A stretch of 64,000 bases of DNA from positions 1,115,322 to 1,179,321 of the forward strand of contig NW_003314303.1 in NCBI RefSeq assembly GCF_000143415.4. Reading direction: 5' to 3'. Origin of the DNA: Selaginella moellendorffii (Eukaryota > Streptophyta > Lycopodiopsida > Selaginellales > Selaginellaceae). This document shows positions 23,372 to 33,032 of the stretch, piece by piece (position 1 is the stretch's first letter; each line of letters begins with the position of its first letter). A model generated the notes under the pieces. The model did no database searches. It was not told where the DNA came from and saw nothing but the letters and a program-made list of their open reading frames with translations. The translations under genes and the position numbers were made by a program.

Positions 23372-24666
23372 TGTAAGGAACCGACTCCCCAAGGTGTCGT
23401 AGGCTAAAGGATCCCCGAAAGCATGACCGAAATGACAAAGAGTTCATCGGATGGGACTAAGTCGAAGATTGAGTCCAAGACCGACTCTAAGATCAAGTCC
23501 GAGATAGAGTCTGGGATCAAGTTCGAGACCGAGTTCAAGACGGAGTCCGAGATCCAAATCGGCTCCGAAGTCGAGTCCGAGATCGGGTCCAAGATCGAGT
23601 CCGAAATCAAGTCCGAGTCCGAAATCGAGTCCGAGACCGAGTTCGAGACCGAGTCTGAAGTCAGGTCCGAGATCGATTCTGAGACTAAGTCCAAATACTA
23701 ATACAGATCAGCCCAAAGTGTGCGTCTCCTGGGGGGGGGGGGGGGGGGGGGCCTTCCAGGTCGGGTCCAGATCGGGTCTGAGATCGGGTCCGAGATCGAG
23801 TCCGAGACCGAATCCGAAGTCGGATCCAAAATCGGGTCCGAGATCGAGCCATAGACTAAGTCCAAATACTAATACGGGTCAAGGGGTGAAAGCCCAAAGC
23901 GTGCGTCTCCCAGGGGGGGGGGGGGCAGGGGCTGCAGGGGGTTCCAAAAGTATAGTAGGGATAGTGAGATCCAGGAACTAGTCTTGAAGGAACTCTCCAG
24001 TGGTGCTTCCAAATTGACTTGAGGTTGAGATTGGGGTCGAGAGGCCTTGGGTGGGAGTGAGCATGGGCTTGGGTGGTGCCGGAGGGGCCACCCAGGGAAG
24101 TGCTCAAGAGCAACTCCCACTCTCGAAAGGGAAACCGACTGCGGTGCTCCCGACTCATGTGGAGTGGTGCCCCACTTGAGTACCTTGTGGCTCATTGGTC
24201 CTCGCCCTTCCTAGGGGCTTGGGCCTTCCCTTTGGGATGGAAGTCGGGGGGTAGAGGTACCCATACCGGGGCGTTAGGCCACGGTGTTTTGCCCCGACGT
24301 CCCGAAGCAAGTGCTACACCCAAGGCTTGGGATTTAGAGGGTCCCATGATCAAGTCTTGTTGTACCAAGGGGTGTTAAAAACCTGGAGGCTTGATGTGCT
24401 TGGCTGCTTGTGCTTGCGGGGAGTGTAGCCGAACCTTAAGTCCAGTCTAACCCGGGAAGGGGGATTGAGAGAGATTTGGGAATCCATAGATGGATGGCTA
24501 ATACTTCGTTGCTCGTGTAGTGAGTAGTTGAAACCAAGTAGAACTAAGTAGAAGTTAGTACCATAGGCGAGAACCCTTGCGAGGGAACTTAGCACAAGCC
24601 AAGGCAGTGTTGGTCGGATAAACGAGGTAAGCTGGCAAATTGAAAAGGAAAAATTTGTGGATTACA
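23372..24666 (+). repeat. 3' LTR of gypsy element, 1295 bp
   Basis: Same ends as the 5' LTR but longer by 148 bp. A segment with GAGTCCGAG units, the CTAAGTCCAAATACTAATAC block and a G run is duplicated inside it (G runs at 23731-23751 and 23913-23925). Confidence 0.95.
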
Positions 24667-24749
24667 AATTTATAATCACCCAGTAGAAGTTTTAAATGTT
24701 CCATATGATTTATTATTATCATCTTTTCATTTTCCGAAGAGGAGGATGG

Positions 24750-24764
24750 TGTAAAGTTTGTAAA

Positions 24765-24804
<40 letters not shown>

Positions 24805-24925
24805 TGGCTAAATAATACACTAATTATAACACTATAGTATATAGACCATCCATTTGGGATTAAACCTAGTATTCTTGTATATAAGTATGGTCTAAACCCC
24901 AATTGATATATCTATTCCTATATAT
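24750..24925 (+). repeat. Putative right LTR of the older element, with (AT)n expansion
   Basis: Diverged repeat of 16564-16720. A 32-bp (AT)n microsatellite at 24771-24802 has grown inside it. Confidence 0.5.
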
Positions 24926-25321
24926 TTTTAAAAAATATATTATAATAATTATTTCATGTAGTAGTTGATTCCAATATGAAATATTAACAATACAATTGAA
25001 TTTAAGATGAAAGACCAAAGATGGAGGAGAGGGCAAAGAAGGGAAATCTTGCATAATCACAAATCAGTGAGGGTCCAAGAAATAAACAAAGAAGAGCACG
25101 GAAAATTGAGGAAGGGAAATCAAGCACGATTGAGGCGCAGAAGCGATTCTCAAACGCTCGGGAGGAAGAGAGGAAATATTTGCCAGGCTGCCAGGCTGCC
25201 AGAAAGAGAAGCTTACTTCAAACCAAACCCTGGGGTCATAACACAGTTTAAAATGGAAACCTCAAAATATATAAACGAAACCATTGAGCACTAGATAGAA
25301 TTGGAGACGCATTTAGCAGCC

Positions 25322-26579
25322 ATGGCGGAGGAGCGAGTGCGGCGCATCCTCTCGCATGCCGGGCGATGGAGGAGGACGAGCTGCCAGGGCGGCGACGGCG
25401 ATAATGCGTGTAGCAACAGTGAAAGCGAGGGAATCGCTGGCGAATCCTTCGACGCCACCGCCTCTTCCCTAAATGCGGGTCAATGGCGAGCCAGCAGCGA
25501 TGGGGGCTTAGGTGAGACTTTCCCCAGAATGGCGCACCAAGCCCTTCCTCCTTCTCCTCCCAATCCCTTGGAAGATCGCCAGAATTCTCCCAGCGCCGCC
25601 GCCGCCGAGTGGCCGGAGAAGGCAAATTTCGGAGACTCCGGGCTGGCGAAATCTATCGCAAGCTCCATCGCGTCTAGAAGCTGGGGATCACCTCGGCAGC
25701 AGCAGCAGCGCGATTGGCCGGTGGCCGACGATTGCATATTTTGCAAGATCGTCCACGGCTATTCCCCGGCATTCAAGGTACTGTGATCTCTCATGGATGT
25801 TCTTCGTAGATTTTTATTTCTTTCTTTCTCTTTGGCAGCTCTACGAGGACGACTTTTGCGTGTGCATTCTCGACATAAATCCACTGTGCTATGGGTATGA
25901 GAAACTTTGTTCTTGGTTCTAGAAACTCTGTCTAGATCTTATCATCGTCTCTTCCAGGCACTCTCTCCTCGTTCCCAAGGGTCATTTCCCGGCACTGGAT
26001 GCTACTCCTCCAACGGTAAGCATCCATTGTTTCGAGCTAGAACTTCTTCTCAAACGCTAACGCTTGGAGGATTTCTTTCTTTTTTCTTTCTCACTTTCTC
26101 ACTTGCTTGTAGGTAGCGGCGGCCATGTGTAGTGTCGTGCCTTTGCTAAGCAACGCGATCATGGGAGCGACTTCTTGTGGTAGGCTTTCTCATTAAGTTA
26201 TTTCTTTGTCAAGCTTGGCCGAGAGTCTATATAGTTTCTTACTGCTCACAGCTTCCAGATTCTTTCAATATGGTCGTCAACAATGGTGAGGCTGCCGGCC
26301 AAGTCGTGTTTCATGTAAGTGTGACGATTTCTACTTCCTTTTTTCTGGGAGTTTTCTAAGAGACAACGCTTTACAGACTCACTTCCACATTGTCCCGAGG
26401 TTCTCCGGAGATGGGCTATGGACAAACGAGGTACTTAAACGAGATTTTCTACGAGTTCTATGAGCTTGACTTGATGCATTTGCTCCCAGAGTGTGGTGCG
26501 CAGGCCACTGTCGACGTTCAAGGATCCCACTCAGCTCACACTCGCTGTGCGATCCATCCTGAGGAACAACGAGTCGTGA
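25322..26579 (+). CDS. HIT-domain (HINT-like) protein with long N-terminal extension
   Basis: Seven exons: 25322-25777, 25839-25894, 25958-26015, 26113-26179, 26259-26314, 26377-26430, 26490-26579, giving 278 residues. ATG 25322 has a good context (GCCATGG). Residues 136-278 form a histidine-triad domain: the zinc-binding CIFC of HINT branches (138-141), INPLCYGHSLLVPKGH, and the catalytic triad H231-T-H233-F-H235-I-V-P. HINT proteins hydrolyse phosphoramidates such as AMP-lysine via a covalent histidine-AMP. The first 135 residues are low-complexity, Ser/Ala-rich and unlike the domain; they may be a targeting region or a disordered tail. All junctions are GT-AG and in phase. Confidence 0.88.
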
Positions 26580-27462
26580 AAGCTAAGAATCTCTGGCAAG
26601 GTTTGTGTACTATTCCTTCGTGATACGCCCCTGGTCTATACAGAAATTCATCGCAGATTTGTATTCTTGTTCCTCTCGTTTGTTGGCGCGTCTGTGTCGC
26701 AAAGCTTGGCTGTCTGCATCGAGACTGATTGAAGTATCTCTTTCACTGCCACTGTTCGTTGATCTTCTAGCGTGCTTAAGTTTCCAGCTATGGCCATTCT
26801 CTTTTATTCTTGTTCCTTACAGGCGAAGGACGAAGGTTTGTCTTGGTCGAGACTGGACTGCCTGTTCTTTGTTTTTCTCCCCCTCGTTTTGTTCTTCTGG
26901 ATGGCTGGAGCTGTAAAGTTTTGGAAAAACACTTGGCAAGCACTTGAAAATCGTGGTCAAAATAAATAAAGAGATGGCAGCTTTTATGTTGGCAAGTCTA
27001 AAGTGCTGGAAGAAGAAAATGAAAAGATGAAATGTTAAGTCTAAGATTCGGGTCGCGGACTTTCTATCCAAGGTAAATGTATGGATCAATATATATCTTG
27101 TTGCATACATTCCTGACAATCTCAGACTAATCTTCTTGAGAAGATCAAGAAGGAGAAAAGACTAAAATAAAAGGCTTCATCCACTTTCAGCGTGTTAGAT
27201 TGACGTGAGGACAATTACACTAACTCCAATTAACTAACTAGCATTACTGAAGGGAGTTTTTGCTTTCAAAAGGTTGGAGGCTTCCTCCAATCTCCATCTC
27301 CAAACACTGTGCTCAAAATAAATAAAGAGAGTGCAGCTTTTATATTGGAAAGTCTAAAGCGCTGGAAGACGAAAATGAAAAGGTGACATCTAATTCTAAG
27401 ATTCCGGACGCCAACTTTCCTCTACGAAAATGTATGTATCAACGTAGTAAATATCTATCTAA
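26580..27462. other. Downstream spacer with duplicated AATAAATAAAGAG segment
   Basis: No further gene seen. About 130 bp around AATAAATAAAGAG (26956-27084) recurs in diverged form at 27312-27445. The motif could serve as poly(A) signal for the HIT gene. Confidence 0.6.
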
Positions 27463-27536
27463 GGTTTCATGGTGTAGTTGGTCATCACGTCAGTCTAACA
27501 CACTGAAGGTCTCCAGTTCAAACCTGGATGAAGCCA
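27463..27536 (+). tRNA. tRNA-Val(AAC)
   Basis: The cloverleaf is clear: acceptor GGTTTCA pairs with TGAAGCC, the anticodon arm is TCAGT-CTAACAC-ACTGA with anticodon AAC (27497-27499), the T-arm is CCAGTTCAAACCTGG, and the discriminator is A. The T-loop reads TTCAAAC, with A where the usual TTCGAAC has G, a B-box change. The 3' half recurs at 28094. Confidence 0.92.
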
Positions 27537-27779
27537 TTTATTTTAGTGTTTCTTAAGATTATAAGCCAAACGAGAATTTAGAGTCAAGAAGAACTTTTTA
27601 AAATTAACTACACGAAACACTACTTCAAGGAACTTCAAAATCAACGAAATTTAACGATTCATTAACATAATGCTGCTACTACTGAGACTTCATTTTGTCT
27701 TTGTCAGAGCAACTTTCATGGAATAAAAATCTAATGCTAAACATTAAACTTCTATTGCTTCTTGATTTTAAAATTTGGG

Positions 27780-27975
27780 GGGTTGGGTTGTGCCAGGCTA
27801 AGGCGGTAGTGTAAGGCCAAAGCGACACGTGGAGGACCAGGTAGCAAGCTACCGGTGGCCCTCCTCTCACAAAAAATTAGGTTAATAGCGTTGGGACACG
27901 TGGTCCCATATCAGCTATTAAACTGATAAGAACAGATACTACACTTGATCTTAGCCAAAAGGCCGAGAAAGGTAT
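27780..27975 (-). ncRNA. U2 spliceosomal snRNA, copy 1
   Basis: The minus strand begins ATACCTTTCTCGGCC and contains the branch-point recognition element GTAGTA and the Sm site AATTTTTTG. The 3' hairpins around GGCCACCGGTAGC follow. The length of about 196 nt fits plant U2. It pairs with the intron branch site in the spliceosome. The promoter elements lie upstream at 28001-28049. The 3' end is estimated from the family length. Confidence 0.96.
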
Positions 27976-28000
27976 GAATTTTCATCGCTCAACCCTCTGT

Positions 28001-28049
28001 TTATATACTCAAGCCCGGCACGATTCTGCGCCTTCGCATGTGGGATAGG
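28001..28049 (-). promoter_or_regulatory. U2 snRNA promoter: USE and TATA box
   Basis: The minus strand has CTATCCCACATGCG (about 28035-28049), matching the plant upstream sequence element RTCCCACATCG, and a TATATAA box near 28001-28008, about 30 bp before the RNA start. This spacing is typical of Pol II snRNA genes in plants. Confidence 0.85.
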
Positions 28050-28093
28050 GCGCAGGCTTATGTTGCCCTAATAAAGAACCCCGGCAAATATAT

Positions 28094-28122
28094 GGTCTCC
28101 AGTTCGAACCTGGATGAAGCCA
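28094..28122 (+). pseudogene. 3' half of tRNA-Val
   Basis: GGTCTCCAGTTCGAACCTGG plus the acceptor 3' strand GATGAAGCCA matches the end of the tRNA at 27463, with no 5' half. It retains the canonical TTCGAAC. The U2 gene lies between the two. Confidence 0.85.
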
Positions 28123-28299
28123 ATATACTTTTTAACCTTTTCTCAAGAATGTAGATGCAAGCTACGAAGAACTGGATCATGAGATCGTTCTGGAGGATCG
28201 TCTCAAGCGTCTAGAAGTTAGATCGAGCTCTTGTGTCAAAAGCTAATCATAGAGTTTAAAATTGTCACGACTGTTTCTTACATGACACTAGAGAATGTA

Positions 28300-28732
28300 T
28301 CATGTAGTAGCGGACGATCTCTGCGCGCTTAGATAGTTCGTCGCCATACCCATCACCACAAACCTACAAACGAACGAGTAGAATCAGTAACAGAGAAACA
28401 GAGAGAAAATCCACAAACTCACGCCAGTGCCATGACCACTTGCTTGAGATCGTTCTCCAAATTCTTCATGTTCGCGAGCGATTGCGCGCAAAAAATGAGG
28501 GCGAGCCACGATCCGATCTTGTTCTACACCAGATCCATGAGCTCCAGCTCCAAAATCCAAGCTCAAAATCACTCACCCGGAGCATGATGCCGAGAATTCC
28601 AAACATCACCGCCAGCAAGCTCGAGTAATCCGGAGGAAGATCCTGCGGAAGCACCACCGGCGGGACATACGGCCGGGCCGCCGACGGCAGGCGCGGATCC
28701 GATGGAAGCGCTCCTCCCACCCCTTTGCTCAT
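28300..28732 (-). CDS. Asterix (WDR83OS) family ER membrane protein
   Basis: Three exons on the minus strand: 28732-28577, 28523-28423, 28363-28300, coding 106 residues with in-phase GT-AG introns of 53 and 59 bp. Exon 1 carries the family signature SDPRLPSAARPYVPP, LPQDLPPDY and the first membrane helix; exon 2 gives KIGSWLALIFCAQSLANM; exon 3 a further hydrophobic segment with TNYL. In animals Asterix works with CCDC47 in the PAT complex, which shields membrane helices during insertion; plant members are presumed similar. It is head to head with ATG8. Confidence 0.9.
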
Positions 28733-28785
28733 GAACCCTAAATTAAAATACTTCTCCCTATCCAGGCCCTAATTTGTAGAGCGCC
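28733..28785. promoter_or_regulatory. 53-bp divergent promoter between Asterix and ATG8
   Basis: Only 53 bp separate the two start codons, so both 5' UTRs and core promoters must be very short or overlap the partner's coding sequence. The segment holds AACCCTAAATT, a telo-box-like motif common in plant housekeeping promoters. Confidence 0.7.
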
Positions 28786-29536
28786 ATGGGATTCAAGGAT
28801 GAGCACTCCTTCGGTAAGTCGATTTCGCGGACTTTCTCCATTCTCTCTGTGATTCCTTCCTCCGGCTAGATAGCAGACTCGCCGAATCGTCGAAAATTCG
28901 ACAGAAGTACGCTGATAGGATTCCGGTAAGTCCAAATCTTCCTTTTCCTTTGGATTTTCTTCGAAAATTTTGGGTGATCTTGAGCTTTGCTTGTAGGTCA
29001 TCGTGGAGAAAGCTCCGAGATCCAACTTACCAGCCATGGACAAGCCCAAGTAAGTACTCCATCGCTCAAGCTCCCCATTTTTTCTTAAATCTTTTCCTAA
29101 CCTTTCTACAGCTCCATTCCATCTAAGACTTCTACAGTTCTTCCCAATCTCATCAAAAAATTTCCATCTCCATCTCTCGAGCTCTCCATCTCAATCTTTC
29201 GAGCTCCTTTCCTTCATTTCCACGCTCTCGATTGACAAACTTTTCTTTTCTTTTGCAGATATCTCGTCCCCGCGGATCTGACAGTGGGGCAGCTCGTGTA
29301 CATCATAAATCGCAGGCTCAGCTTGTCCCCAGGCCAGGCGCTCTTCATCTTCGTCGGAAAAGTATTGCCACAAACAGGTAACCTTCTCGCGGAAAAACTT
29401 CTAGTGCTTGTTCCTAAAGCTCGAGTTCTTCCCAGGAGCCATGATGATGTCGATCTACAACGATTACAAGGACAAGGATGGATTCTTATACGTAACTTAC
29501 AGCGGGGAGGAAGTATTTGGAGGAGAAACCATATAA
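28786..29536 (+). CDS. ATG8: ATG8 autophagy ubiquitin-like protein
   Basis: Five exons: 28786-28813, 28870-28925, 28997-29049, 29259-29377, 29436-29536, coding 118 residues. Family features are the N-terminal helix region, [36 protein letters not shown] and [18 protein letters not shown]. The C-terminus ends VFGGETI: ATG4 would cut after the conserved Gly114 so it can be joined to phosphatidylethanolamine on the autophagosome membrane. The acceptor GGCTAG at 28868-28869 was chosen over the later GCAG because only it keeps the frame into RLAESSKIR. Confidence 0.95.
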
Positions 29537-29698
29537 AAAAAATCAAAGACAAACATTGTAAATGAAGAAATTTGTACAGATTTATATTGATCTTTGTGTT
29601 CATGTATTGGTTTTGAGGTGGTGTCGTGTGGTTTAAGTAAAGTTTGGGATTTTGTATAATGTACAAGGGCTTCTTTGTTGGAACGACTTTCGTCTTAC

Positions 29699-29770
29699 GG
29701 TCCCATAGTCTAGTGGTTACGACATTGGACTTTGAATCCAAGAGCCCGAGTTCGAATCTCGGTGGGACCT
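29699..29770 (+). tRNA. tRNA-Gln(TTG)
   Basis: GGTCCCA pairs with TGGGACC; the anticodon arm is TTGGA-CTTTGAA-TCCAA with anticodon TTG (29732-29734); the T-loop is TTCGAAT. A 72-nt cloverleaf, with only short spacers to ATG8 and GnT-I. Confidence 0.95.
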
Positions 29771-29839
29771 TCTACTTTTCTACCTTTTGTTTTTTCTTAA
29801 GTTCTTTGGAGCTAGCTAGGGTTTTTGGAGGCGAGCACG

Positions 29840-32050
29840 ATGCATTGTCCGTTTGATGCACGGATTCTCCTCGTTTTCGGCGCGATCGCATTCCTCGTGC
29901 TCCAGGTGGGAAATCCCTGGCGGAGATTTCACAGATCCGTGGCTCACTCGGATTTGTGTTCGTGACAGATGCGTTTGTTTGCCACTCAGTCGGATTATGC
30001 CGATCGCATTGCCGCAGCTGTGAGGAAGAAGAAATTCATGCGATTGATGAGCTAAGCTGCTTGTGACAGGTTGAGTCGGAGAATCGATGTATCAGTCAGC
30101 TAAAGGCTCTGATCGATCAAATAAGCTCACAGCAAGGAAGGATTGTCTCTTTGGAAGGTGCGTGCCAAACACATTTTGTTGTTGAAACGAATGATTAAGT
30201 ACGTTGTTTCGCTTAGAACAAAATAAGCGCCTTGATACGAAGGTTCTACAGCTCTCTACCAGAATTGTCGACTTTGAAAGTAAGCTCTTGGTTCTTTCTT
30301 TTTCGTTTTCTTGTTCCTTATTGCTCGTTGATGTTGTAGATCAGGAGACGTCGTCCCATCTTACAAGCGCACAGGTAAATGGAAGTGATTTTTCAGCTTT
30401 AAGCTTTTAACTTCTGAGTCTTTCACAGCCTGTGGCAGCCGTGGTCGTGATGGCATGCAATCGCGCAGACTATTTGGATCGAACAGTTCAATCTATTCTA
30501 AAGTATGTTGTTTGAGATATTTCTGGCCTCAACATTTTTTTTTTCCTTTACTCCTTTACCAGATACCACAACTCTGTGTCAGCCAAGTTCCCTCTTTTCA
30601 TCTCACAGGTATGGATTGCGTTCAGGGGGGACTTGTTTTTATAATGCTTCTGGCAGGATGGAACAGACCAGCAAGTTCGGCTGAAAGCTCGAAGTTTTCC
30701 GCAATTTACTTATATGCAGGTTTTGGTTAATGTGTGGTGTCCATCTATTTCCTTTTTAATTTCGTTTTCTTTTTCCTTTCAGCATTTGGATGATGAGCCA
30801 ATACACACACAGAGTCCGGGAGAGATAATTGCCTACTATAAGATTGCGAGTATAGTGCGATGCTGCAGCACTTGTATGCTGACTTACTTCACTTTTTCAC
30901 AGGACATTACAAGTGGGCACTGAGCCAGCTTTTTGATAGACATAGCTTCAGTCGAGTAATTATTCTGGAAGGTAATTCCTGCTTGCTTTTTCTAAAGAAA
31001 CTTTACGGTGTTTCTTATAGATGACATGGAGCTTGCACCCGACTTCTTTGACTACTTCGAAGCAACGGCTTCGTTACTGGATAAAGACAGGTAGAGTTTC
31101 GTGCTTTTATGCTGTTTGAATTTCTAATGTCCGATTAACATGGACAGTGGTTTTTTGAATGAAGCTCTCTCATTGCAGTTTCGTCTTGGAATGATAATGG
31201 ACAGCGGCAATTTGTACAAGATCCAGGTGCGTTAGTTGCTTAAATCGCTCTAGTTTGAAGCTTATGAAATTTCTGTTAAAACAGAGGCTTTGTACCGATC
31301 GGATTTCTTCCCGGGTCTAGGATGGATGCTTAAAAAGTCTCTCTGGACCGAGCTTGCGCCCAAGTGGCCAAAGGCGTACTGGGATGATTGGCTAAGGCTC
31401 AATGAAACTCGTAAAGGACGACAATTCATTCGACCGGAAGTCTGTCGGACGTACAACTTTGGAGAGCATGTAAGTTCTTTTGTTTCATTCTTCGTGAACC
31501 AAATACTTTCATGCAGGGATCCAGTTTCGGACAGTTTTTCAGGCAGTACCTAGAAACGATAAAGCTCAACGATGTTCAGGTAATTTCAACGTGGAAAAAT
31601 CTCATGAACAACTGTCATTCGCGCAGGTGAACTGGAAAGAAGAAGATCTTACGTACCTCATGGATGTATGCCACTGTTACAGTAACCCATCTATATTGTT
31701 TTCCTTACACTTCTACTCGCAGGAGAATTATAAGAAGCATTTCGCTGAACTTGTCAGCAAGGCGGTGCCTGTTCCGGCGCTGGAAGCTGCAAAAGCTTAT
31801 AACATAGACGGAGATGTGCGAATTGAGTACGATAGTCAGAGAACGTTTGAGGCCATTGCTCGTCAGTTTGGTATATTTCAGGAATGGAAGGTACGATGAG
31901 AACAGTCCTTTCCAAAAAAGCTGATACTTTACATCGCAGGATGGTGTGCCGAGAACTGCGTACAAAGGCGTAGTTGTTTTCAGGTGGCAGACTTCACGCT
32001 ATATATTCGTTATCGGGCCTCATTCTCTCAAGGACTTGGGCATAAACTAG
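29840..32050 (+). CDS. N-acetylglucosaminyltransferase I (complex N-glycan synthesis)
   Basis: Seventeen small exons from 29840-29905 to 31940-32050 code 439 residues, near the usual plant length. A short cytosolic N-terminus is followed by one membrane anchor (residues 9-22, ILLVFGAIAFLVLQ), giving a Golgi type II protein. Family blocks include VVVMACNRADYLDRT, the metal-binding LEDDME (E207-D208-D209), SSWNDNGQ, FPGLGWML, WDDWLR and RPEVCRTYNFGEHGSSFG. The enzyme adds GlcNAc to Man5GlcNAc2 and so starts complex glycans. The exon at 31165 uses the acceptor GAATGAAG, needed for SLIAVSSWND; a more obvious CAG nearby breaks the frame. Confidence 0.94.
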
Positions 32051-32377
32051 AGCTTAAGGTGGATTCAAATTTTGACTCCTTGTTTATCATAGCAGGCTAC
32101 ACTGTTGAATTCGTGCCGACAAAAACATGTGAGACGGCCATCTCAGATAATCTTCGAGACGAGTGAATTCTGAAGTTTCCTCGTGGCCAATATTCCTCCG
32201 CGTCTTCAAACTAACGAATTTTTGCTGGTTCTTTTGACGAAATATACCAAGACAGGAACATCCGGAGGACAGCATACGGGTCTGGCAGGCACTTTTGACC
32301 AAAGAGCAGCTACTACGGTATAGTATACTGCTGGCCTCAACTACCTCAAACAACTTATTCTATGCATAAATTTCCAG

Positions 32378-33032
32378 GACTCTCTTCTTTTGGAGAAATC
32401 TTTGTCCTCGGCTTTGATCAATCTAAGCTCGGACTGTCCAAGGTAAACTTCTCTGATTTTTCGAGTTCTTTTACTGCCTCAGTACTTCTTATGTAGTTAG
32501 GTGTGGCTTTGAAGATTGCTGACATTAGTTATTCTGCCGCAGGAGGAATATAAGGCTACCCCTTCTACAAGGACAGGGGGGATAGAAGTTGCGACGTCAG
32601 GTGGTGGTAAATACGTGCGCTGCCACCTTCTGCCTGGCATCTGGGTACTTTCCCCTCATGAATGTCATTCATTGTTTTAGTAACTAGTCCTATTCTTTTT
32701 TAGTAGGCTGAAGAAGTCGCCACTGCAAATTTCTCCAGAGCAACGAAGCGACGCTATCAGCCAGAGGATTACCTTGGTAACTTTCATGGTTGGGGGAACG
32801 AAAGGCACTAGCACCAACCAGCTTTGATATTCTGCTTACAAGGTACCTTGTATTGCTTATGGTTTTCACAATGTCCCTGTCTCCTTTAATGCCTAGATCT
32901 CTCCTTTTACAAGATGGCAGGGACGACTTGATGCATCCGGCCAGTGCGGCAGCAGCAAAGCGATGCTGCTCTTTGCTACGGCAAGACTGCTTCGCTGCCT
33001 TTTCTCTGGCACTGCTCCTCCCCCGTGGGTGA
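32378..33032 (+). CDS. Unidentified multi-exon gene (5' end unresolved)
   Basis: Four exons with good GT-AG borders stay in one frame: 32378-32442, 32543-32644, 32707-32776, 32914-33032. They encode SSFGEIFVLGFDQSKLG, then KATPSTRTGGIEVATSGGG, KRRYQPEDYL and an Ala/Leu-rich C-terminus. I do not recognise the family. Another plausible exon (about 32255-32319) lies upstream but does not join in frame, and no start codon is assigned. The gene begins soon after the GnT-I stop, so it may be a separate gene or a degenerate one. Confidence 0.4.

Larger units (their letters stand above)
18257..24666 (+). mobile_element. Ty3/gypsy retrotransposon with both LTRs and target duplication
   Basis: LTRs at 18257-19403 and 23372-24666 both start TGTAAGGAACCGACTCCCC and end TTGCA or TTACA. 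The target duplication AATTT is present on both sides (18252-18256 and 24667-24671). The order primer-binding site, gag, protease, RT, RNase H, integrase marks it as gypsy. The interior is one frame from 19463 to 23317 with eleven in-frame stops. Integrase breaks off after its second catalytic Asp and is followed directly by purine-rich DNA and the 3' LTR, so a 3' internal deletion has occurred. It is non-autonomous. Confidence 0.95.
16564..24925 (+). mobile_element. Older LTR element split by a nested gypsy insertion (tentative)
   Basis: A stretch beginning TGTAAGGTTTATAAAT at 16564 resembles one beginning TGTAAAGTTTGTAAAT at 24750. Both continue through CTGGCTA-TAATACACTAATTATA and end near ATTGATATA-TCTATTC or its like. 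The right copy follows a purine-rich tract (GAAGAGGAGGATGG, 24736-24749), as a 3' LTR should. The gypsy element at 18257-24666 lies between them. The inner and outer ends and any target duplication are unclear, so this is an inference. Confidence 0.5.
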
